NCBI GenBank assembly: GCA_007570785.1
Contig: ML664183.1
Span: 19,939,459 to 20,003,458, forward strand
DNA from: Antilocapra americana
Taxonomy: Eukaryota; Chordata; Mammalia; Artiodactyla; Antilocapridae
Direction: 5' to 3'
Length of the DNA stretch: 64,000 bases
Part shown: positions 1-10,663 of the stretch, piece after piece
Layout of the letters: every line of letters starts with the position of its first letter
Numbering within the stretch: position 1 is the stretch's first letter
Notes under the pieces: model-generated
The model's database searches: none
What the model was told of the DNA's origin: nothing
What the model saw: only the letters and a program-made list of their open reading frames with translations
Program-made: the position numbers and the translations under genes

Positions 1-990
1 GCAGTCTGTGGGAACTGCGACAGCTCCAAAGCGGTTCCCTCTGCTTGTTTTAGCATCTTCTGTTTGCTGGTCTCTTCAGTGTCTATTCAGTGCTCTGGGG
101 TTTGCCCCGCTCCCAGCGAGTGCGCTTTCCCCGCCCCCTCTGCTCAGGCTCTTGGTCGCTGCCAGGCGCGGTTGGGGGCTGCGACTTCTCCCCTCCCCCA
201 GCCCAGCCGCTTGGTTTTCTCAGCGTGCAGCTGGGTGCGCCTTCTCAGGTGTGTGGAGCACAGATCTCTGGCAGCAACTGTCCAGAATCCCCAGAGTTCT
301 TGGCTAGCACCCAGTTCTGCCTAGGTTTGGAAGCAGAAGCCTCGCCGGGGCTGCTCTCCGGCGGGGGCTGGGCTGGTCCGCAGCCTGCAGCCGCCCAACT
401 CTGCCCGACGGAGTCCTCGCTGCCCTTTGTTCTGTGTGCGAGCCTGGCGGGGGCTCTTCCTTGGGAAAGCTACCCAGCGGTCTATCTCCGGTTAGCACCC
501 TCGGTTAGGTGCCCCAGCGTTCAGTCCCAGTCCTCTCCCTAAGCGCGCGGCCGTCCCCTCCCTGAGCAGTCCGCGCTGGCTAGTGGGGGATGGGGTGCCC
601 CGGCCGCTGCTCTGCTGGGAGTTACAGTTAGAGATGCAATCTGGGAGGCTTAATTATTTATCTATTTTACTCCTGTTTACATTGCCCTCCGAGATCCGCC
701 ATAGATCCGCTGGGGAGAATGTTTCCTGGTGTTCGGAAACCTTTCTTTTTTCAGACTCCCTTCTCGGGAGGGATCTCGGTCCCTAACTCATTGCCTCTCC
801 TTTTACTTTTTTTTTTTTTTTTGCCCTACCTTCTTTCCTCGGCAATGGGCTGCCTTTCCAGATGCCTGATGTCCTCTGCCAGCATTCGGATGTTGTTTTA
901 CGGAGTTTGTTCGGTTTTTAAATGTTCTTTTGGTGTATTTATTGGGCAGAGAGTGGACTCCCCGTCCTCTTCCTCCGCCATCTTAGTTCC
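1..990 (-). mobile_element. L1 (cattle-type) 5' UTR, entering from the left edge
   Basis: Read on the minus strand, the element starts near 990 with the ruminant L1 start signature: a GATGGCGGAGGAAGAGGACG-like run at 962-982. Homologues of the downstream L1 5' UTR blocks follow, including CTAACTG-AACTCCCAGC near 617-635. The left part (about 100-610) is GC-rich with many CG dinucleotides, as expected of a LINE internal promoter. ORF1 and ORF2 would lie to the left, outside the window. Open frames here, such as 90-542 (+), have no recognisable protein and are GC artefacts. Preserved CpGs suggest a fairly young copy. The family is recognised from memory of the ruminant L1 5' end; the subfamily is not resolved. 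Confidence 0.75.
809..826. repeat. Poly-T run inside the L1 5' UTR
   Basis: An almost pure T tract in the plus strand, A in the sense of the L1. It matches an A-rich stretch of the L1 5' UTR and is probably length-variable. Confidence 0.8.
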
Positions 991-1011
991 CCGTTTCCCC
1001 AGTTCTATATA

Positions 1012-1178
1012 AGTTCTTGGTGGGGTTAATGGTTACCTCCTCCAAGAGTGCTTATGCCATACCCAGGTCTGCTGCACCTAGAGCCCCTGCCCCTGCAGCA
1101 GGCCACTGCTGACCCATACCTCCACAGGAGACACTCAAACACAATTCTGGCTCAGTCTCTGTGGGTTGGGAGTGTGAT
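1012..1178 (-). mobile_element. BovB LINE 5' UTR fragment
   Basis: The reverse complement matches the BovB 5' UTR copy at about 37775-37915 (+) in this window: the GACTGAGACAGAACT block, the CTCCTGTGGAGGT block, a GCAGGGGCAGGGGCTCT block and a GGAGGAGG-ACC-TTAACC block, in the same order. There is no BovB body or 3' tail next to it. Since BovB copies are normally 5'-truncated, an orphan 5' fragment is unusual. It lies between two L1 5' UTR segments of the same orientation. Confidence 0.75.
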
Positions 1179-1611
1179 TTTTGCCCTTCCTAGGTCTGAG
1201 CAGTTCAGGGGACCAGGTGCTTGGCTAGCACACTCTCCCAGAGGGCCATGCATCTTAATCACCTCCCTGGTCCCAGCCACTAGGTTTCCTGGGTGTGTCG
1301 CATGTCTCCTCTGGAGAGCTTATCTCAGGCTGGGACCCTCCTGGCAGATGTCAGCCATCCAAGATCTCAGGGAGACATGGTTAGCATCTGGGAGCCTGCT
1401 CAGTTCGGTGGAAGATGCAGTCTTTGAGGTTGAGGTTGCGGCAGCCCCTTGCCTTCTGGCTCTGACTGTTGCAATCCTGCTTCTTGGCCTCTGCGGAGGG
1501 TCTGGTAAGCAGCCCTGCTAGCTCTCCTTTGGTATTCTCTCAATCCTTTGTTCTGTGAGCAGGCCAGGCTGCACATTAAGGTTTGAGCATTTCAAAGGAA
1601 AGTTTTCTTTT
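1179..1611 (-). mobile_element. GC-rich segment, probably an extension of the L1 5' UTR
   Basis: GC-rich and CpG-containing, and continuous with the recognisable L1 5' UTR to its right. The part near 1500-1611 resembles a ruminant L1 5' UTR in layout, but I recognise it less securely than the flanks. The 157-codon frame at 1048-1521 (+) crosses from here into the BovB fragment and resembles no protein. An endogenous retroviral LTR is an alternative I cannot exclude. Confidence 0.45.
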
Positions 1612-1966
1612 CCACAGTTGTGGTTAGGCATGTATTCTGTGGGTTCTTTATTTTTCAATTTATCTCCAGGTTATGTTTCCTTCTGAGATTTTCAAAACTC
1701 CCCACAGACCCACCTGTGAAAGGATTTGCTACTATGTGGAAACTTCTCCTCAGACGGGTCTCCATCCCTAACTCTTCTGTCTCTCTTTTTGTCTTTTATA
1801 TTTTGTCCTGCCTCCTTTTAAGAGAATGGACTGCCTTTCTGGGTGCCTGGTGTCCTCTGCCAGTGTTCAGAAGTAGTTTTGTGGGAGTTGCCCAGCATTC
1901 AAGTGATATTTTGATGAATTTGTGGGGGAGAAAGTGGTCTCCCTCTCATATTCCTCTGCCATCTTG
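1612..1966 (-). mobile_element. Second L1 5' UTR, including its 5' end
   Basis: The minus strand begins near 1966 with CAAGATGGCAGAGGAATATG, the L1 start signature. ACCACTTTCTCCCCCACAAA follows, then blocks that parallel the first copy at 580-990: the AGAGGACACCAGGCACCCAG homologue and the ATGCCTAAC-ACAACTG block. It is AT-richer and more CpG-decayed than the 1-990 copy, so probably older or of another subfamily. Confidence 0.75.
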
Positions 1967-2437
1967 GATGAGTTTGTTTTTATTCCCGTCTTCCTTTGTC
2001 TTTCATGGTATCTCTAGTATTTCTCTTTATTTAGTATGGGTCATTGCTTTCTCCAAGCCTCTAAGAGCTATCATGGTAGCCTTTTAGTACTGAGCCATTC
2101 ATTGTTTTACTTTATCCTTTTTATCTCAAGGCCTCTTTTCTTTTATAATTTGCATCTCTTCAGTCTTGCTATTATTAAGTTTTTCATGTCTTCTTGGAGT
2201 TTATAATTCTGTCTCCCATGGTATTTGATGTAATGGTGAACATATTCACTAAGATTTGTTGTATCACAAACAATTTATTTTTAGATAGTCATCATTTTCA
2301 CATACACTTATTATTATGTTAGTCTTATTGATGATTATTCTATCTTTTATTATACATATTTTATATTTTAGATACTTTTATATTATATACAACCCAATTT
2401 CAACTTGTCAGATCTGTGAAAATATTACTCTGTTTTA
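1967..2437. other. Unassigned AT-rich sequence
   Basis: No repeat family or exon recognised. The stretch is T-rich, and 2330-2395 is almost pure A/T. Confidence 0.5.
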
Positions 2438-2449
2438 ATCTACTGACAT

Positions 2450-2643
2450 GCAAAGTTGAAAGTTGCTCAGTAATGTCTAACTGTTTGAGATCCCATGGAC
2501 TACAGTCCATGAAGTATTCCAGTCCAGAATACTGAAATGGGTAGCCTTTCCTTTCATCAGGGAATCTTCCCAACCCAGGGATTGAACCCAGGTCTCCTTC
2601 ATTGCAGGCGGATTCTTTACCAGCTGAGCCACATGGGAACCCC
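2450..2643 (-). mobile_element. Bov-tA SINE
   Basis: The reverse complement starts with the tRNA-derived head (GGTTCCCATGTGGCTCAGCT, then the B-box-like GGTTCAATCC) and continues into the Bov-A body ending in TTGCTCAGT. A perfect 12-bp target-site duplication, ATCTACTGACAT, flanks it at 2438-2449 and 2644-2655, which fixes the ends. Confidence 0.93.
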
Positions 2644-2655
2644 ATCTACTGACAT

Positions 2656-3961
2656 AGATGGTACTTCTTTTACCTTCTTAATTTTACTGAACTTTATTGT
2701 AACTGCATATTTGGTTAATTTAAATCTGTGGAAAGCCTAAAATGGGGATGCTTTCTTTCACAGAAAATTTAAATTAAAAATTTGCTTATGAGAATACAGG
2801 TTTTCAAAACATCTGGGATTAAATCAATCCTATTTGAGGATACTGGTTCCATATAAAAATCTCAGTGTATATTCTCTTCTTTGTAGCTGGCATGAGGTTC
2901 AATATTCTGATTGTAACATCGATATATGTATTTATCTTTAAGCCAATGCTGCATTTCTGACTTGAATGTTGCTTATCCTCCCTGAATTACTTTCTACTCA
3001 CTTTGGATCAGGAGAAGCAAGGGCTCTCAGAAACTACTTTGATGCCTACAAGGTCTAAAAATTATTTTTTATCCAGAATTAATTTTCTTCACAGGAATGT
3101 CCTTGGAGTATCTAGTATCCAGTTTTGCCAAGAGTAAAATTCTTTATTTTTTAAATATATATATTTGAATTTTTATTGGTTCTTTAGACAAAAAGTAATT
3201 TCTTGTCAATTAATTTGCATTGTTTTCACTTCTAGCAAGATTGTATATTTTTTCATATATTTATCATCCCTTTTCACATCACCTTCTGTCAGTTGCCTTT
3301 GTCCATTTTAAAGTTGATTATTTTTCTTTGGCTCATGAATTTCTAGACATATTTTGCATATGCATAATATGGCATTCTCTTCTTTCACATGCAAAGAGTC
3401 TTTTATTTCTTTTTAAACTATCATTTATTGCTTTTGTTTATAGGACCCTTTGCAAAGTAAAACATAGGTAATCAGATACATATTCACAGACTTTCTGAGA
3501 AATAAGTCAACTTTCCCTTTACTGTGCTAGAACTAAAATCTCTATGGGCTTTCCACTACACTACAAGTTCTCTAGTCTCCTCTGCCCTCCCACACACATA
3601 CTGATTGGCTCAGTGTGTAAGTCAGGGTATAGACTCTTTCCCAAGGACATACTTCAATGTTTCCCTGAAAATCTTTTACTTCCTTTACTCCAGAGAGTCT
3701 AATTTCACCATGGAATGAGAATACCTTGTCTCTTCATCTCTTTTTTTTCTTTTGAAATATGTTACTCATGCCATGGGTCTTTCAAAGCTTAGACTTTTGA
3801 AATATAGGAGAAAGGTGTTGACTTTATTGATTTCTATGTTTGTTTCTTTCATTGTATTCTTATACCAGTAAAGATATTCTATTTCCTGAACAAGAGAAAC
3901 TGTCATGGTGTGACATGAAGTGTGTGTATGGGGAATACATGCCAAAGTTAATTAAATATGA
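2656..3961. other. Unassigned AT-rich sequence
   Basis: No recognisable exon, RNA gene or repeat family. An (AT)-rich patch lies at 3155-3170. The 83-codon frame at 3220-3471 (+) is low-complexity and aromatic-rich and looks like chance. Confidence 0.5.
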
Positions 3962-4580
3962 TAACCTTTACTGACTTTATTTTTTGGGACTCCAAAATCA
4001 CTGCAGATGGTGACTGCAGCCATGAAATTAAAAGACGCTTAATTCTTGGAAGGAAATTTATGACCAACCTAGATAGCATATTAAAAAGCAGAGACATTAC
4101 TTTGCCAACCAACAAAGGTCCATCTAGTCAAGGCTATAGTTTTTCCAGTAGTCATGTATGGATGTGAGAGTTGTACTGTTAAGAAAGCTGAGCGTTGAAG
4201 AATTGGTGCCAAAGAATTGAGGCTTTTGAACTGTGGTATTGGAGGAAACTCTTGAGAGTCCCTTGGACTGCAAGGAGATCCAGCCAGTCCCTCCTAAAGG
4301 AGATCAGTCCTGGATGTTCATTGAAAGAACTGATGTTGAAGCTGAAACTCTAATACTTTGGCCACCTCATGCAAAGAGTTGACTCATTGGAAAAGGATTG
4401 GGGGCAGGAGGAGAAGGGGACAACAGAGGATGAGATGGCTGGATGGTATCACTGACTAGATGAACATGAGTTTGGGTAAACTCTGGGAGTTGGTGATGGA
4501 CAGGGAGGCCTGGTATGCTGCGATTCATGGGGTCACAAAGAGTAGGACACGACTGAGTGACTGAACTGAACTGAACTGAA
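3962..4580 (+). mobile_element. BovB 3' end (about 0.6 kb)
   Basis: This carries the C-terminal BovB ORF2 region: GRKFMTNLDSILKSRDIT in the frame at 3958-4167, then after breaks the [14 protein letters not shown] block near 4230-4265. The 3' tail runs to the CTGAACTGAACTGAA terminal repeat at 4561-4580. It is heavily 5'-truncated, with stops and small indels. A possible short duplication AATATGA occurs at 3955-3961 and 4579-4585. Confidence 0.88.
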
Positions 4581-4585
4581 TATGA

Positions 4586-6379
4586 AGAAATAAAATAAAT
4601 GTTAGATAATACAATATAATATCAACAGATATCAAGTGACTAAAAAATAGGAAACATCCCTAATCAAATGACTGAACAAAATAAGTATAGAAAAAATTGC
4701 TAAAATATACTGGCAACTTTAAAAAAGGCCAAGAACAACTTTGTAACAAATGATGACTAACAAACCATTAAAAGGAAAACAAGGCAAATATCTCTTACGA
4801 TTGAGATTTATCATTATTTAGAGGTTTTAGATAATATAATGAAAATAAAATATAAATATTGAAGAAACAAGACAAATATATTAATATCTCCACATGTACA
4901 TATTTATAAACAACTGATGAGACTATTTTAAGTCCTAAGTCACCATGTGGCAGGAAATAATGAAATATTCAAAATGTAACATATATAATAAAAATTTATG
5001 CATAAGATATTAATATCTTCCAAAAAGTCACTTCAAAAATTTTATGATTTAAGTTTTTTTATATAAATTCATTCTTCTTAAGTCATACTATTAAACAATT
5101 AGCAAAAATATATTGATAAAGTTTAAAATAATTCTAAAATTTTCCCATTTTCATTTAACCATATGCATATAAATGTGGTATATTTCCATGATACTCTCTG
5201 TTTCCAAAATTTGAAGATCTGTTATTCTCTTCTTTTTGAATTCTTTTGTTACATCTCTGTCTTATTTTTATTCTCCCACTTTTAAAATGCATAATTATCT
5301 TCCCTTGGTTTTCTTTTCTTCTCTTTCTACCTTACTCCCAAGAGGAATTATATTATGCCTGATTTAGTGTCATAAATTCAGCACTCCCTCTTTCATGTAA
5401 TAATACTCATATTCCCACCAAGACTTCTCCTGAGAACTCTAGACCCATGCATACATGTATTTCTAAATAAAATTAAGTCTAAGAGGAAAATTACTAAAAT
5501 ATGGCAACCTACTGGACTTCACTGGAGGCTCAAACAGTAAAGAACCTGCCTACTACTAAAAAACAATAGCAACTGCTGTTGAAATAATGACTTACAACCA
5601 TTCCTCTTAAAAATAATGTTTTTAAAAGGTAAATATATTACTATCATCTTTGCTGCTTAGTATAATTTGGAAGCTTCTAGATAATAAAAAAAATTGAAGA
5701 TGAAAATAGAAATACAATAGCCTGGAGAATGATTTTTTCTGGATTTTCTTCTGCAGTAATCATCTCAAACTCAACATGTATAATACTGAGCATACTCCCA
5801 GCTCTTTGAACAAAACTTAACTATGCTCCTTGTCCTGATGGCCTTCTTTCAGATTAGATCTTTCCAACAACTGAAGTTTGAACCACTGAAAATATCTTTG
5901 AATTTCGTCCTCTCTTCATATCCTTTCTTATTCTACCTCTCTGATATTACAAAAATCACCGCTCTTCTCACCATTCCACTAACATTTTCCTATTTCAAAT
6001 TCTCTTTATTTCTCACATGGATAGTAAAAAAGCTTACTCAGTTTTTAATGACTCAGATGCTCAAGCTATTCTGAATATTTGCCAAGTTTACCATTTTTGC
6101 AATAACTTAAATAGCATTGGCGTAGTAAAAACCAAAATAAAACCTTCCAATGAATTTTTCTCACTTTCTGAAACTTATCCTACCATTGACTACAGAACAG
6201 AAGTAGAATCCATCCTTATGTCCTGTTCTTTTCTCATACGTGCTTCAAGTTCTAAGTGAAACTGAGCTTATTTCTTTCTCCCAATAAATTCTCTTAAATT
6301 TCTTAACTTTGAGATTTTAATTTATAAGTGTTCTACAATTGTGATGCCTTTCTTCTCCATCATCACGTGTTATAAGTTT
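4586..6379. other. AT-rich interval with little recognisable content
   Basis: Mostly unassigned. The T/C-rich stretches at 5230-5440 and 5815-5990 could be the upstream part of an old L2, but I cannot show it. Frames at 5823-6259 look like chance. Confidence 0.4.
5514..5560 (+). mobile_element. Possible tRNA-head fragment of a Bov-tA SINE
   Basis: A TTCACTGGAGGCTCAAACAG / AAAGAACCTGCC run resembles the first ~45 bp of Bov-tA with several mismatches. No Bov-A body follows. Confidence 0.35.
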
Positions 6380-6660
6380 TAAAGTACAGCTTAAATGCCA
6401 TCTCCTAAAAACAAAAATTCTAGTCAGAAGTTACCCATCCTTTCCCTGAGCTGTACTAAATTTTTATCATCACAGTTATTGTGAGGTTCATTTCATCTCT
6501 TTTATCTCCTGAAAGATTTTCATCAATCTTTCTGTACCCTATTTGAACTTGAGACTTCAAGTCATAACTATGACATGAGCTCTTTTTTTTTTAACCACTT
6601 AGTATTAAGTAAAGTGCTTTTCACAGAGTAGAGAATGAGCACTTATTTTTAAACTGAATA
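6380..6660 (+). mobile_element. L2 3' region, diverged
   Basis: The order of blocks follows the L2 3' end: TTAAATGCCATCTCCT, a T/C-rich middle, TTGAACTTGAGACTTCAAG, then AAGTGCTTTTCACAGAGTAG. Divergence is strong, as expected of a mammal-wide element. Confidence 0.55.
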
Positions 6661-8443
6661 TTTTATATGAAATTGACCAATTTGATTAAATCCACCAATT
6701 GACCAAATTTGTACAAAATAGAGTTGGAGAAAATATCTGTAAGTGTTTATGGTTTAAACAAAAATATGACTTTATGGCTTGTGTTTGAGCTTTTAGCTGA
6801 GGATTCTATTTCTACACCTAGTTCAAAATCCATTAGGAACTAAAATGAAATTCTGGAAGCTTTTGAAGAGAAAAGTTTTCTCTTCTAACCCCTTTTAGAC
6901 ATTCTCCTTAACGATAAGTATATCACTTAATACTTTAAGAAGAGAAGAACAAAAGGAATAGAACTCCTGGGAAAATGTCCACGGAATAGTTTAATAGTCC
7001 TCACACTTTCTTTCCCATGTCTCAGTCACATCTATGAATGGTAATCCCTCCCCTTGAAACAGAAGGGAGGAGGTTTAAGGCAGAAGGTACCACATCACTT
7101 CCACCAGAGTAAAAAGAGCTGACCTGTCCTATGACGGAAGTCTACATAAGGAGGGTAAACTAAAAGTTGACCTTCCAAGAAGTATATCTCACTCAAATAT
7201 ATAGAAAGAGAATCTTTTTAAACTTATGCATTTTCTAAAGTAGCTTCCTTTTTTTTTTTTTTTGGTAAAAAAGGGCCAAACACAAAATAGATCTCATTTA
7301 ACATCCAAAATAAACATATTATGAAGTAGAAATTATTTTCATCATTTTATAAATGAAAATTTGACAATAAAGAATTATTAGTTAGTAGTAATAGTTATAA
7401 CTCCTCATTGTCAAAGTTTTCAAAGTAATAGTTATAGCTAGCACTTTTATTATTATTAATATTATTATTATCCAAATGCTTATGTGCCCATAATTATCAT
7501 TCACTAACACAGCAAGCATGAAATTTATAGTCCAAACTGGGAAACTTTTGAGAATAAACTGTTTATTAATAATTATGCGAAGACCTTAGGCATAAACTGA
7601 GAATTTTGGGGGGGAATCAAAAGAAGAGGTTATCCTACACTTAGCTAAATATATGATTCAGTAGTAGTTTCTTAATCACTATACAAGTTCTAATTATCCA
7701 CTCTTCTATTTATACCTCTAAACTTAGTATTTTATAATGTTCTAAACTAATAAAGCAAGTCAGTAGTTTTCCTGCTGTATACCCTAGTTAGTAGAAGTAA
7801 TTTTTTGTATTTTTTATTCAGGGAAGCAAATGACTAATTTTTTTCAACTGTCAAATTCAGTTATCACAAGAGATAGATAATAGAATCTCTAAATAACATG
7901 CTTTTTCCAGGAATCTTTCCTATCTCATTTGAAAGATATTTGAAGTTGTTTTGTTTCTTATATGTGTTAGGATTTTCAGTGTTTTCTGAAAAAAAAAAAA
8001 AGATTATATATTTTGAAACTTAAGGAAGGGGCTGTAGAATGGAGTATATGAAGTAGGAATGGAGAGAAGTAGCAAGCAGGCTTTAGTGACTGATAGTTGT
8101 AATTAAAGGCTTTTTGAAAATGATAATCATGTAGATTGTTTATTAACTGTGTGAGGTTTTTCCTGCAAAAACAAAAAATGTTTCCAGCGGGCATAGAATA
8201 GGTTGAGCAGAACAGCACTGCAATTCTAGCACTTTGGGGGAGTCATAGGTTCCTGGGGCACATGTCTGTGGCTAATAGCAGTGTATGTCTCAGGTTTGGG
8301 TCTGTTCTCTTCTCTGTAAGTAAAACTGGAAGTGGCTGTGTATTTCACAAACTTTTTACTGATTTGCTTACCCACCAAGGAATTTGATTCTTCTCTAAAA
8401 TGCTTGTGTTCACGACTATAATTGGCTATACCATGAATTAGAC
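6661..8443. other. AT-rich interval with one MIR piece
   Basis: Apart from the MIR-like segment at 7285-7372 I recognise nothing. A T16-18 run lies near 7249-7264 and an (ATT)n patch at 7449-7473. The segment around 8215-8350 is less AT-rich, but no exon or family is apparent. Confidence 0.45.
7285..7372 (-). mobile_element. MIR fragment
   Basis: The layout ATCTCATTTAACATCC, TATGAAGTAGAAATTATT, TCATTTTATAAATGAAAAT is that of the reversed MIR core. Diverged. Confidence 0.6.
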
Positions 8444-8458
8444 AAATCCTCCTTTGTG

Positions 8459-8671
8459 CTGATTCACTTCGGTCATGTCTGACTCTGCGACCCCACAGAC
8501 TAGCCTACCAGAATTCATTGTCCATGGATTTTCCCACGCAAGAATACTGGAGTGGTTTGCCATGCCTTCCTCCAGGGGATTTCCTGATCCAGGGATACAA
8601 CCCACGTCTCGTATGTCTGTCTCCTGCATTGGCAGGTGGATTCTTTACCACTAGTACCATCAGGGAAGCCC
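8459..8671 (-). mobile_element. Bov-tA SINE, copy 1 of a tandem pair
   Basis: The reverse complement begins GGGCTTCCCTGATGGTACTA, a degraded tRNA head, and continues through the Bov-A body. Flanks are near-identical: AAATCCTCCTTTGTG at 8444-8458 and AAACCCTCCTTTGTG at 8672-8686. Confidence 0.9.
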
Positions 8672-8686
8672 AAACCCTCCTTTGTG

Positions 8687-8807
8687 TGCTCAGTCACTTC
8701 AGTCGTGTCCGACTCTTTGTGACCCCATGGACTGTAGCCCACCAGGCTTCTCCGTCCATTGGATTCTCCAGGTAAGAATACAGGAGTAGGTTGCCATTTC
8801 CTTCTCC
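8687..8807 (-). mobile_element. Bov-A monomer, copy 2 of the tandem pair
   Basis: This carries the Bov-A body only (GGAGAAGGAAATGGCAACCT on the minus strand through TGACTGAGCACAC), with no tRNA head. On its left it shares the AAACCCTCCTTTGTG flank with copy 1. A third, weaker version of that flank (AAAATCTCCTTT) follows at 8808-8820. Confidence 0.85.
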
Positions 8808-8820
8808 AAAAATCTCCTTT

Positions 8821-9224
8821 AAATATAGTTAAATAAATTTTCATTAAATAGAAACATTAAATAATTCATATATAGTCCACAAGATCTTGCATAATCTTCT
8901 CTTTGCCTATCATTTTAGCCTCAGAATACTAGTATATTCCCCAGCATACAATGTTTAAAGTTCTTGAGTTAGATAACCTCATACAATGTTGTTATCACTG
9001 CACCCTGTTGCATGTGTTAGTGTGCGCACACACATACACACACACATTAGAAGCTAGTCTGTTTTCCATTTTTAGGTTACTACTCTTAGGTGAAAATCTA
9101 AACTTAGATTCCGTCCTGTATTCTCTCATACTAAATTTCCCCTCCCCCACTATGGAGTATTTGTTGTTGTTATTGCTACTCTGGTTTATGAGTATCAGTA
9201 TAATATCTTGTCTCTCTTTAAAAT
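8821..9224. other. Unassigned sequence with a short CA tract
   Basis: An imperfect (CA)n tract lies at 9024-9047. No gene or repeat family recognised. Confidence 0.5.
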
Positions 9225-9330
9225 TTAAATTCCCTAAACATAGAGACTATATTTATCTTGTTTACCTCTTTGTATTCTGAGACTAACATGGAAGTGGTAT
9301 ATAGTATACACTCAGCTAATATTAGAGAAA
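9225..9330 (+). mobile_element. L2 3' end, diverged
   Basis: AGAGACTATATTTATCTTG, TACCTCTTTGTATTCT, then a short tail resembling the -GGTATATAGT-ACTCAGCTAA- form of the L2 3' terminus. Confidence 0.5.
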
Positions 9331-10368
9331 ATATGCATCTTTGTGAGTTATAGTAAACATAAATGGTAAATGCATATAGTTTTAATTAATATTATGGCTC
9401 CATTAGAAAATACATCCCTCTCATTTTTATTTAGAATTGATAGTTGTAGCAGCTACTAAAATTTTTAATGCTTTTATTCATGGTCAAACTGTCATTACAC
9501 TTAGTTTTTCTTTCTCATCTATTTTCTCCAGGTTCCTGACATCAGGATTATTACTGAATGAATCATTTTTAGATTCTGATATTCATACAAGTATAGTTTC
9601 CTACTGCTCTCTTATCCATGTCTCAATTAGATTCCCTCCACAAGCCTGCATACAGTTGGAAACCTTAAGAATACTTTAGTATATGAACTTAAGCCATATC
9701 ACCTTCTGGGTTTTTCTACCCAGATCCCAAAAGCCCCACCTCTATAGCATTAAATGTTAAATATTTAGACTATCTTGACTAGAATATGCATATTAAACAA
9801 TTATAATACATATTATACAATTAAAATGCAGTTTTAGAGAAAAAGTGAATTCTGAATTTTTTAAATTTAGTTTACATATTCTCTCTATCCTGCTCAAATT
9901 CATCTTGTTATCAATATTTTATTTCTCTAGATTTCGAAGTTGTAGAATTTTAAAAATATTGAATAGCATATAATGGTATAAACAATAAATTGGAAGAAGG
10001 AAGCAGATATGGGTTCTGGTTTCTTTCTCCCTGTTTTTTATTATTGATAATTAAGTGTTTCACTTAATCTTTATGGACTTCTGTTAGTTTATTGGCAATA
10101 TGTTATAATAGTATATAACTTGACTTAAACTAGAAAGAGAGAACAGACGGTATCTTGTGGGGTCTCTAGCTCTATAGTCTATAATCCTACTTTAAGAGAA
10201 GGTTTTGCAGCAAAACAAAATTGAGATTCAGTAGAATATAATACTCATTGAGACAGCAAAACAAAGACTCTCTTCTTTGAGGGAAGAATGGCAACTAGTC
10301 TTTGTACAAGTTTCCTCTTCCAATCCTTCCAGCCCTGTCAAATCATTTAACTTCCCTATTTAATAATG
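9331..10368. other. Unassigned AT-rich sequence
   Basis: No exon, RNA gene or repeat family recognised. Confidence 0.5.
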
Positions 10369-10490
10369 AAGGAATTCCCTGGTGATCTAGTGGTTAGGAC
10401 TGCAGAGGGCACAGGTTTAATCCTTGGTCAGGGAACTGAGATCCCATATGTTGTGTGGTGTGGCCAAAATAAATAAATAAATAAGTATAT
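10369..10490 (+). mobile_element. CHR-type (cetartiodactyl tRNA) SINE
   Basis: Starts GGAATTCCCTGGTGATCTAG and continues AGTGGTTAGGACT, GGTCAGGGAACTGAGATCCC and TGTGGCCAAAATAAATAAAT, the whole CHR layout with an (AAAT)n tail. No clear target-site duplication seen. Confidence 0.9.
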
Positions 10491-10502
10491 TCTAAAATAG
10501 TT

Positions 10503-10653
10503 GAATCGGGAGGGAGGAGGGAGGGGGCTTCTGGAGGGGGAGCACAGGTAAACCCATGGTGGTTTCATGTCATTGTATGGCAAAACCAACACAATTAAGT
10601 AAAGAAAATTAAAAAAAAAAAAAGAGAAGAGCCTCTAATCACAAAAAAAATAA
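10503..10653 (+). mobile_element. Cattle-type L1 3' end with two A-tracts
   Basis: The L1 3' UTR segment (GGGAGGGAGGAGGGAGGGGG, then TATGGCAAAACCAACACAAT) ends in an A13 tract at 10612-10624. A ~17-base non-L1 segment (GAGAAGAGCCTCTAATC) follows, then a second A8 tract. A perfect 10-bp duplication TAAAATAGTT at 10493-10502 and 10654-10663 encloses both tracts. The whole unit therefore integrated as one cDNA. Confidence 0.85.
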
Positions 10654-10663
10654 TAAAATAGTT

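Noticed and set aside
90..542. 150-codon frame in the GC-rich left end
   Set aside because: It lies antisense in an L1 5' UTR and resembles no protein; stop codons are scarce there because of GC content.
1048..1521. 157-codon frame
   Set aside because: It crosses from a BovB 5' UTR fragment into another GC-rich LINE 5' UTR segment, antisense to both.
2450..2643. tRNA-like sequence with A and B box-like motifs (and the same in the other Bov-tA and CHR SINEs)
   Set aside because: These are tRNA-derived SINE heads; they lack a complete cloverleaf and are followed by SINE bodies, so they are not tRNA genes.
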